A DNA stretch of 36,702 nucleotides from Bacteroidales bacterium (lineage in GTDB: Bacteria > Bacteroidota > Bacteroidia > Bacteroidales > WCHB1-69): contig JAISUP010000015.1 in assembly GCA_031272025.1 (NCBI GenBank), positions 1-36,702 of the forward strand, in the 5' to 3' direction. Below, piece by piece: positions 31,458 through 36,702 of the stretch. The notes beneath the pieces are model-generated. The model worked only from the letters and a program-made list of their open reading frames with translations. It was not told where the DNA came from and did no database searches. Position 1 is the stretch's first letter, and every line of letters begins with the position of its first letter. The position numbers and the translations under genes are program-made.

Positions 31458-32590
31458 AATATTTTATTATTGCCGGAGAAGCCTCCGGGGACATGCACGC
31501 GGCAAAATTAATACAAGCCATCAAGGTCCAACAACCCGAAGCCATTTTTGAAGGTTGGGGCGGCAACCGCATGGAAAACGCCGGCTGTAAAGTGCTTAAA
31601 CATTACAAGCAATTGGCATTCTTGGGATTTTGGGAGGTTTTTACCCACCTGCGCACGATTATCGGTTTTTTAAAAGAGTGCAAAAAAAACATAAAAGCAT
31701 ATCACCCTGATATACTCATCACCGTAGACTACCCCGGTTTTAATTTGCGTATGGCTAAATTTGCAAAAAAACGAGGCATCAAAACTGTCCATTACGTGTC
31801 GCCACAAGTGTGGGCGTGGAAAAAAGGAAGAATAAAGCACATCAAAAAATACATAGATACCCTGCTCGCGATATTGCCCTTTGAAAAGGCTTTCTACGCC
31901 CGTTACAACTACCCCGTGCATTATGTAGGGCACCCCGTTTTAGACGAGTTAGCACGCTTTAATCCCGAAGACAAGCAAGTAAGCGACTTTCGTACCCGTT
32001 ACGGGTTAAAACAGGATAGACCTGTGGTTGCCATAATCCCGGGTAGCAGGGAACAAGAAATAAAATACATGCTACCCGTGCTCGTGCGAACCGCGAAACA
32101 ATTCCCTGATGTGCAATTTTTAGTCTCTGCCGTTCCTTGGCTTCCTGCTAAACTCTACCAAAAATGGACCGGCGATATACCCTTGGTAACCGAAGGTATG
32201 TACCCTTTGCTCTATCATGCCGATGCCGCGTTGGTAACCTCCGGCACCGCATCCTTGGAAACCGCCCTGATGAACGTCCCGCAAGTCGTGGGTTACAAAG
32301 GCAGTTGGCTCTCCTATCGCATCGCCCGTTGGTTAGTGAAAGACTTAAAATATATATCATTGGCAAATATAATCTTAGACAAACCCGTCTTTCGCGAATG
32401 GATACAAAACAACTGCTCGTCAACCCAACTAACAAATGAATTGAAAAAACTATTATATGACAAACAAATCATAGAAACTATGAAAAACGACTACCTGCAA
32501 TTGCACGAAATACTGGGTAACGGCAGTGCCTCAGAACGGGCAGCACAAATCGTGATAAAACTAAATTTGAAAGCGGCTGTCTCAAAGTAG
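31454..32590 (+). CDS. lpxB: Lipid-A-disaccharide synthase
   Basis: GT19 inner-membrane-associated enzyme joining UDP-diacylglucosamine and lipid X to make the lipid A disaccharide. The 378-residue protein has the standard landmarks: IIAGEASGDMHAAKLI (3-18), FEGWGGNRMENAG, ITVDYPGFNLRMAKF, VHYVSPQVWAWKKGRI, YVGHPVLDE, IIPGSREQEIKYMLP and VTSGTASLETALM. The start overlaps the ettA stop by 4 bases, so translation is probably coupled. It links this region to the LPS pathway also served by lptE at 9524. Confidence 0.95.
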   Translation: MKYFIIAGEASGDMHAAKLIQAIKVQQPEAIFEGWGGNRMENAGCKVLKHYKQLAFLGFWEVFTHLRTIIGFLKECKKNIKAYHPDILITVDYPGFNLRMAKFAKKRGIKTVHYVSPQVWAWKKGRIKHIKKYIDTLLAILPFEKAFYARYNYPVHYVGHPVLDELARFNPEDKQVSDFRTRYGLKQDRPVVAIIPGSREQEIKYMLPVLVRTAKQFPDVQFLVSAVPWLPAKLYQKWTGDIPLVTEGMYPLLYHADAALVTSGTASLETALMNVPQVVGYKGSWLSYRIARWLVKDLKYISLANIILDKPVFREWIQNNCSSTQLTNELKKLLYDKQIIETMKNDYLQLHEILGNGSASERAAQIVIKLNLKAAVSK

Positions 32591-32602
32591 AAAAGCTGCA
32601 TC

Positions 32603-32622
32603 ATTCCCGCGAAAGCGGGAAT
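32603..32622. terminator. REP-like hairpin after lpxB, possible terminator
   Basis: ATTCCCGCGAAAGCGGGAAT forms a perfect 8-base stem with a GAAA tetraloop, 12 bases after the lpxB stop. It is followed by CCCCTTCTAATC and not a U-run, so it may end or stabilise the ettA-lpxB transcript, but could equally be a dispersed palindrome (compare 335-354). Confidence 0.45.
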
Positions 32623-32753
32623 CCCCTTCTAATCGTTAAAGATTAATATACAATCATTTAGTATTTGACGGTTTTCGGGAGATGGCGGAGAGATCCCGTG
32701 TCGCGGCACGGGACGCCATGACGGGCTTTTGAGACAGACTCTTAATAAAGTTC

Positions 32754-32916
32754 TGTCCCGTTAGGGACATTATGTTGGTAGAAATGTGTTTCTTTTACCC
32801 TTCTTGCCGTCCCTATCGGGACGGAATGTGTATTTGTTGTTCACATTTTGTCCCTATCGGGACAAGAGGCAGGGGGATATTCATTTTTCTACCAATATTT
32901 TGTCCCTAACGGGACA
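32754..32916. repeat. Nested inverted repeat, MITE/BIME-like
   Basis: Outer arms: TGTCCCGTTAGGGACA plus TTGGTAGAAA on the left (32754-32784), and the inverse TTTCTACCAA plus TGTCCCTAACGGGACA on the right (32886-32916), 28 of 31 positions matching. Each arm holds its own 16-base palindrome. Two more palindromes of the same GTCCCTATCGGGAC family lie inside (32807-32824 and 32849-32864). Such GTCCCTAACGGGAC palindromes are, in my recollection, scattered through many Bacteroidetes genomes. There is no open reading frame inside. Confidence 0.85.
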
Positions 32917-33002
32917 TTTCACCCCCAAAGCACAAATCCATCGCCCGACTCTTTGACCAAAATTTTTGGGCTAAATCCGCGGGGGTGTCGTGTTGACGAA
33001 GT

Positions 33003-33040
33003 CATAAAATATGAAACATAAAATATGAAATGCAAAGATA
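33003..33040. repeat. 38-bp direct repeat, copy 1 (downstream of ATPase)
   Basis: Two tandem CATAAAATATGAAA 14-mers followed by TGCAAAGATA. It is identical over 38 bases to 34330-34367. On the minus strand it contains TATCTTTG (33033-33040), a promoter-like box that here faces only non-coding sequence. Confidence 0.92.
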
Positions 33041-33181
33041 GTGTTTTTTGGTTAAATTTTATTTCAAATTTAATTTTTTTCTTCGCGAGTCTTCGTGTGT
33101 CCTTCGTGTAATCGAAAATTCTTACACTAAGTTCACGAAGAAGACACGAAGTTACACGAAGATGAGGCAGGTTACAAAAGG

Positions 33182-34312
33182 TTATAATCTTTCCAACCAA
33201 AGCGAGAAAAATCGGTCATAGACAAAATATTTCCCGTCTTCGTCTTTCAAAACTAACGATTTGTTTATCAATGCTTTGAGTGCTAATTTTACACTGCTTG
33301 GCGCTGTGAGATTATAGCGTTGCATAAAGCGCGATTCATACGGCTCTGCAACCTTCCCTTCTGCCGCAATCGCCTTTAACAGACGCAGTTGCCCTTTGGT
33401 TATCAATTCGCAATAAGTTTTATAAATGGCATTTTCTTCTTTCAAAAGTTTTTCGATAGTCGTATCCGCATCAATCTGAGCATACTGCTGTTTATTGTCC
33501 GTAAACAACTTATTCAGAATGACTTGAATATACCAAGTATGACCGAACATTTTATTGTAAATATAATCAAATACCTGACTGTCAAAATTTTTGCCGTATT
33601 TTGAGAACAAATTCAAAGCAAAAATCCGATAGGTTTCAATCGGAATTTCTTGCAGGTTCATTATCTGCGAACTGCGATAGAATGGGCGATTCGCGGCAAA
33701 AAACATCGCGGTCATCAGATGCTGTTTGCTGCCGGAAAAAATAAAATGCACATTCGGCAAAAACTGGATATACGAGCGCAACAACGCTTCCGTGCCTTTT
33801 TCGGGATATTCGGTAATCTGCTGAAATTCATCGAAAGCGATAAAAATTTCTTTACCCGACTGTTTCAAATAATCGAAAATTTCTTTTAATGTATTTCGCG
33901 CCTTATCGGGCTGAATATCAAACGAAACGGTTGGCACACCGGATTGTTGGTCAAAACTGAACAGAGGTCGAATACTTTTGAAAAACGCGGTAATGTTACT
34001 TGCAACCTTCTCGGAAAAACTGTCTAACTGCCCCAAAACGCTTTCGCCGAAAAGTGTAACAAAATCCGACAGGTTTTGAGTGGAAAAAATGTCGATGTAG
34101 AAACAGCGGGCAGTTTTATCGTTCTCTTTCAAACGATAAAACACGTTGTGTATCAAGCCGGTTTTGCCGATACGTCTGGGGCTTATCAGCGCTACGTTGC
34201 GTCCGTTTTTCAATGCCGAAATCACGGTTCCCGTTTCAGTTTCGCGGTCGCAAAAGTAGTCGGGACTTTCGTAACCTGCTACCAAAAAAGGATTATCCAA
34301 CAATTTTTCCAT
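33182..34312 (-). CDS. AAA+ ATPase (archaeal-type/STAND-like ATP-binding protein)
   Basis: A 376-residue ATPase. It starts LLDNPFLVAGYESPDYFCDRETE, the usual opening of this group. Walker A is the variant SPRRIGKT (44-51) and Walker B is IFIAFDEFQQ with Asp161-Glu162. FSGSKQHLM supplies a sensor-like region, and the last 80 residues look like a winged helix (TKGQLRLLKAIAAEGKV, SVKLALKALINKSLV) ending in FFSLWLERL. Such genes occur in many paralogous copies in Bacteroidetes; their function is not established. It is bracketed by identical 38-base repeats, the upstream one supplying its promoter, which suggests a cassette that can move or recombine. Confidence 0.88.
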   Translation of the reverse strand: MEKLLDNPFLVAGYESPDYFCDRETETGTVISALKNGRNVALISPRRIGKTGLIHNVFYRLKENDKTARCFYIDIFSTQNLSDFVTLFGESVLGQLDSFSEKVASNITAFFKSIRPLFSFDQQSGVPTVSFDIQPDKARNTLKEIFDYLKQSGKEIFIAFDEFQQITEYPEKGTEALLRSYIQFLPNVHFIFSGSKQHLMTAMFFAANRPFYRSSQIMNLQEIPIETYRIFALNLFSKYGKNFDSQVFDYIYNKMFGHTWYIQVILNKLFTDNKQQYAQIDADTTIEKLLKEENAIYKTYCELITKGQLRLLKAIAAEGKVAEPYESRFMQRYNLTAPSSVKLALKALINKSLVLKDEDGKYFVYDRFFSLWLERL

Positions 34313-34329
34313 CTCTATTTTATTTAAAA

Positions 34330-34367
34330 CATAAAATATGAAACATAAAATATGAAATGCAAAGATA
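34330..34367. repeat. 38-bp direct repeat, copy 2 (ATPase promoter region)
   Basis: Identical to 33003-33040. Each 14-base unit contains CATA-AAA-TATG, a small imperfect palindrome, so the pair could be a tandem operator. The repeat covers the ATPase leader: the -7 box TATCTTTG is at 34360-34367 on the minus strand, 47 bases before the ATG at 34312. Confidence 0.9.
34360..34367 (-). promoter_or_regulatory. Promoter -7 box of the AAA ATPase gene
   Basis: TATCTTTG on the minus strand followed by CATTTC, inside the 38-base repeat. The same box is present but orphaned at 33033-33040. Confidence 0.55.
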
Positions 34368-34402
34368 CGAAATATTTTTTATTTCGCAAACAATTCTGCA
34401 TT

Positions 34403-34887
34403 TTACTTCCTTTCGGTAATTTCCTTCACCACTTTTGCCGGTCTGCCTGTCGCTATTGTCCACGCCGGAATATCTTTCGTAACCAACGAACCTGCGCCTA
34501 CAATGGCGCCTTCGCCAACAGTTACACCCGGCATAACAATTGTACCCATTCCCAACATACAGCCTTTTTTCAATACAATCGGTTTTCTGTGATACGGTAA
34601 AGATGCTGAATCATCCCCAATATAATAATCCGTTAAGTCGCGTTTATGACATAACAACAAACAGCGATTCGTTATGTGAACGTGGTCTTCCAACTCAATT
34701 AAATCAGTGTTTGTCATATCCACCCAAACTTCGTATCCGATATAACAGTTTTTCCGATTTTCGCCCCCATCCATCGCCAGATAATCGGGCGGATTTTGCG
34801 ATAATTAAGAGGCGACAGAATAACGGAATACATCGAATATTTCAGCAAAAAAGCGTTGCGGATGTGCTTGAATACGGATTTAATCAT
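34403..34887 (-). pseudogene. Hexapeptide-repeat acyltransferase, broken by a one-base frameshift
   Basis: An O-acetyltransferase of the left-handed beta-helix (LbH/maltose acetyltransferase-like) type, the sort found in polysaccharide clusters. The N-terminal part, MIKSVFKHIRNAF then SPLNYRKIRPIIWRWMGAKIGK, is read in the frame of the transposase ORF. The rest, NCYIGYEVWVDMTN then GDDSASLPYHRKPIVL, MLGMGTIVMPGVTVGEGAIVGAGSLV and TIATGRPAKVVKEI, is in another frame. The two join perfectly if one A is added to the run of five at 34750-34754, giving GKNCYIGYEVW. Without the shift it would have about 161 residues. It is either a recent mutation, a slippery-run switch or a sequencing error. Upstream sequence is IS-derived, so the promoter is probably lost. 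Confidence 0.82.
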
Positions 34888-36114
34888 TTTTGCAACAGAT
34901 ACATTACCGTATTCTTTTTCCGAGAAATTTAATCCTAATAATTTCAAAAAGCGGTAAGACACTCTGAAGCCGTAAGCATTCCGTTTCATAACCTTTATCT
35001 TATTGTTTATGCCCTCCACTTTTCCTGTTGATATATGACAGTCGTACCATGCAAGTATCCCCGTTCTGTGAGCCATAATGGTATTTGCCATCTTTATTAA
35101 CAGAGGGACTTTGCTCTCTGTAGCCTGAGCCACCCAGTCAAGAATAACATTCTCGGCCTCCTCCTTGCTGATTTGCATCCATATTTCCTTGAGATGTTCC
35201 TTGAGATAGTATGCTTGCGATAGAGGCCGATTCATTTCCAAGGCATTTTCAAGTCTTGTCTTATACTTCGTGTCATAGATGTCTGTTCCGTTCATAAGTA
35301 AAAGATATCGTGTTCCTTTCAATACCTTACGCTTATTGATGTCCTTTTCCATGTGGTATTGTGCCTTGCGTATAACATCCAGTTTATCGTTCATCAGTTT
35401 TACCACGTGGAAATGGTCAAAAACATGAACGGCATCCGGACAATTCTCATATACGGACGCGATAAAAGCAGCTGACAGATCCGTTGTGATGTATTTGATG
35501 TTGATACCTCTCTTCTTTATCCGCTTCCAGAACTTATTTAAGGCTTCGCAACCTTTTCCATAACCGACGTAGAGAATACGACCGCTCCTTAAATCAACCA
35601 CAATTGTCTTATACACATGCCCTTTCCTAACCGAAAATTCATCTATACCAATGCTTTCAACACCATCTAATGAAGGTGGAGAATAACGATATTCCAGGTA
35701 ATTTGTATGTATCTCTTTAATTGTGTCCCATGAGATTCCCAACAGGTTGGCTGTATCTTTTAGAGTCATGCCCCTGAGAAGTCCGACAACGTATTTCGCA
35801 AAGCGATGGGTATAGCTACGGCTACCTGTGGCAAAGGGGATTGTCTCTTGTTGGTCGTAAGCACACTCTTTGTTCTTGCACTTGTAACGCTGCACTTTCA
35901 TACGAATTATCAACTTTTTGCCACCAATGGGAAGATCGATGAAGTCACGAATGCGATAGCCATTCTTCACCAAATGACGATGACCGCACTGTGGACATAC
36001 TTTCTGGCGCTCTTTTGATTCCACATGCAAGATAATTGTGTTACCTTTGTATTCCTCACGAGTGCATCTGTGGTTATAGAGACCCCATGCATGATATAGA
36101 AAACTGCTGTTCAT
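34714..36114 (-). CDS. ISL3-family transposase, C-terminus replaced by chromosomal sequence
   Basis: DDE transposase of ISL3 type. An N-terminal zinc finger with two Cys pairs (CPQCGHRHLVKNGYRIRDF, 40-59; CKNKECAYDQQ) and a helix-turn-helix (MTLKDTANLLGISWDTI, 116-132) are present. The catalytic triad candidates are Asp158 (GIDEFSVRKGH), Asp212 (TTDLSAAF) and Glu367 (TGKVEGINNKIKVMKRNAYGFR). After AYGFR (residue 384, base 34963) the expected family ending is absent. The frame runs on through about 25 residues of unknown origin into the acyltransferase N-terminus and then out of frame. All catalytic residues remain, but the element has lost one end, so the ORF is a chimera of doubtful activity. 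Confidence 0.88.
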   Translation of the reverse strand: MNSSFLYHAWGLYNHRCTREEYKGNTIILHVESKERQKVCPQCGHRHLVKNGYRIRDFIDLPIGGKKLIIRMKVQRYKCKNKECAYDQQETIPFATGSRSYTHRFAKYVVGLLRGMTLKDTANLLGISWDTIKEIHTNYLEYRYSPPSLDGVESIGIDEFSVRKGHVYKTIVVDLRSGRILYVGYGKGCEALNKFWKRIKKRGINIKYITTDLSAAFIASVYENCPDAVHVFDHFHVVKLMNDKLDVIRKAQYHMEKDINKRKVLKGTRYLLLMNGTDIYDTKYKTRLENALEMNRPLSQAYYLKEHLKEIWMQISKEEAENVILDWVAQATESKVPLLIKMANTIMAHRTGILAWYDCHISTGKVEGINNKIKVMKRNAYGFRVSYRFLKLLGLNFSEKEYGNVSVAKMIKSVFKHIRNAFLLKYSMYSVILSPLNYRKIRPIIWRWMGAKIGKTVISDTKFGWI

Positions 36115-36200
36115 TATTGTACATTTGTTTGTGGTTATTCAAATATACAATTTGTTCAGCGGTTTTCTCCTTTTTACATCGTATCACTCGAAATGTCGGA
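34963..36200 (-). mobile_element. Truncated ISL3-type insertion sequence
   Basis: The extent is approximate. The transposase-side sequence starts abruptly at about 34963. The other edge lies beyond the start codon, probably near the CACTCGAAATGTCGGATGAAC segment (36186-36206). No matching inverted copy of that segment is seen near 34963 and no target duplication was found, which supports loss of one terminus. Confidence 0.5.
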
Positions 36201-36407
36201 TGAACCGTTTTCCGAAATAATTTTAGTACCTTTGTCGTGTAGCATTTTACTTGATTTTTGTTTGACACCACAAAGTTACTGAAAATCAGCGACTTAACCA
36301 AATAAAATGCTACTTTTTTTGTTAAAAATCAGCAAGTTAACGAACTTGCGAAAGTTGAATTAATTTATTTTAGAATAGGGAAAAAGTATGACTGATAAGG
36401 TTATTTT
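36115..36407. other. Intergenic region with orphan promoter and inverted repeat
   Basis: 293 bases between the HipA-like gene end and the transposase start. It holds the outer part of the IS, a plus-strand TACCTTTG box (36227-36234) that leads into no gene, and a perfect 11-base inverted repeat GTAGCATTTTA / TAAAATGCTAC (36239-36249 and 36303-36313). Two similar AAAATCAGC-x3-TTAAC words lie near 36281 and 36326. Confidence 0.6.
36239..36313. repeat. 11-bp perfect inverted repeat, 53-bp spacer
   Basis: GTAGCATTTTA at 36239-36249 is mirrored by TAAAATGCTAC at 36303-36313. A TACCTTTG box ends five bases before the left arm. It may be an operator, a recombination site or an IS/MITE remnant; the sequence does not decide. 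Confidence 0.7.
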
Positions 36408-36702
36408 TCAGTCAAATAAGGCTCTTTGCCTGTTTATCAGTTCAATATATTTTTCTTGCAACTCTTTCGTTAAGAACGAATTTTCGATAAAACCAAGCCA
36501 TTTTGGAATGATTCTTTTGTATTTTGCAGAAATATTTTCTGCTACTTTTTTGTCCAAACCCGACTGTACAAAAGCTGTTTCAAAATCCGAGATGCGTAAT
36601 TTCCGCTTTTTGCCGTTCAAAGTCAGCGCAAGTTCTTCGGTATCTTCGGGCATTGCCAAAGCGGTGGAAAGCAGGTCGTAAGCGGGCGTGAGCAGGTATT
36701 GC
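36408..36702 (-). CDS. HipA-like kinase, C-terminal fragment (runs off window)
   Basis: The reading frame is open to the right edge of the window, beyond the ORF-track start at 36659. The visible 97 residues read QYLLTPAYDLLSTALAMPED, then EELALTLNGKKRKLRISDFE and PKWLGFIENSFL. LTPAYDLLST and ALTLNGKKRKL are hallmarks of the C-terminal end of HipA-type serine/threonine kinases, the toxin half of HipBA modules in which HipB is the antitoxin and DNA-binding repressor. The catalytic residues and any hipB lie outside the window. It sits next to IS and ATPase cassettes, as accessory toxin genes often do. Confidence 0.85.
   Translation of the reverse strand, partial: QYLLTPAYDLLSTALAMPEDTEELALTLNGKKRKLRISDFETAFVQSGLDKKVAENISAKYKRIIPKWLGFIENSFLTKELQEKYIELINRQRALFD

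Larger units (their letters stand above)
32591..33181. repeat. Gene-free repeat region (right)
   Basis: Contains a 20-base hairpin (32603-32622), a 163-base nested inverted repeat (32754-32916), one copy of the 38-base direct repeat (33003-33040), and an inverted pair of CTTCGTGTAA-type words (about 33083-33162). ORF 32919..33200 on the minus strand is a read-through of these repeats with no family resemblance. Confidence 0.75.

Noticed and set aside
32919-33200. 93-residue minus-strand ORF
   Set aside because: Runs through the 38-base repeat and TTCGTG words; no domain, and overlaps the ATPase stop region.
34403-34774. The 123-residue ORF as a complete acetyltransferase
   Set aside because: Its first eight residues (MDGGENRK) are an out-of-frame reading of the true GAKIGK segment; the gene starts at 34887 and is frameshifted.
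1-36702. tRNA, rRNA and riboswitch genes
   Set aside because: No cloverleaf, rRNA core sequence or recognisable riboswitch aptamer was seen in the intergenic regions; a covariance-model scan was not possible here.

Overview
The window looks like a chromosomal piece of an uncultured member of the Bacteroidales (Bacteroidetes). The evidence is the gene content (GH97, the glycogen debranching/GT4/GH57 set, Bacteroidetes-type LptE, DUF4492, Na+-NQR, BatA-domain protein, GldA, a 560-residue EttA) and the promoter style. Most gene starts are preceded by a TAnnTTTG -7 box (or a TTCG variant) rather than by a Shine-Dalgarno sequence. The genus cannot be named from sequence alone. No rRNA, tRNA or CRISPR array was seen.

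Layout. 1-466: repeat island without genes. 467-4078 (minus): a retaining-type GH97 glycosidase followed by nqrD, nqrE and a DUF4492 protein; the other nqr genes are not in the window. 4083-8299 (plus): NAD synthase, then a debranching enzyme and GT4 glycosyltransferase pair for glycogen-type glucans. 8311-9375 (minus): a zinc alcohol dehydrogenase. 9524-10964 (plus): lptE, a TPR-like gene and secG, all cell-envelope functions. 10971-11849 (minus): prmC. 11981-13165 (plus): GH57 amylase, the third glycogen gene. 13168-15231 (minus): a BatA/VWA-like membrane protein. 15312-18148 (plus): a cysteine-rich exported protein and a TonB-dependent receptor, probably for a metal or a metal complex. 18189-22650 (minus): an exported 818-residue protein, a MutY/EndoIII-superfamily glycosylase and an m5C DNA methyltransferase in one tight transcription unit. 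22752-23495 (minus): gldA. 23629-27918 (plus): clpC and an MBOAT acyltransferase. 27920-28895: a divergent lipoprotein and DUF2147 pair. 28896-29777: second repeat island. 29778-32590 (plus): ettA and lpxB, overlapping by 4 bases. 32591-33181: third repeat region, with a 163-base nested inverted repeat. 33182-36702 (minus): accessory end with an AAA ATPase between perfect 38-base direct repeats, a frameshifted hexapeptide acyltransferase fused to a truncated ISL3-type transposase, and the 3' end of a HipA-like kinase.

The most interesting locus is 18189-20181. The glycosylase resembles MutY, but it is short, has no C-terminal NUDIX-like domain, and carries tyrosine (Y125) 18 residues before the catalytic aspartate (D143). 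From memory this is the arrangement in Mig.Mth, the T:G-mismatch thymine glycosylase encoded beside a GGCC methyltransferase on a Methanothermobacter plasmid. The m5C methyltransferase overlaps it by 11 bases and no restriction endonuclease is adjacent. GGCC is strikingly rare in the window by eye. I read this as a methylate-and-repair module without a restriction partner, possibly co-transcribed with an exported CAP-like protein.
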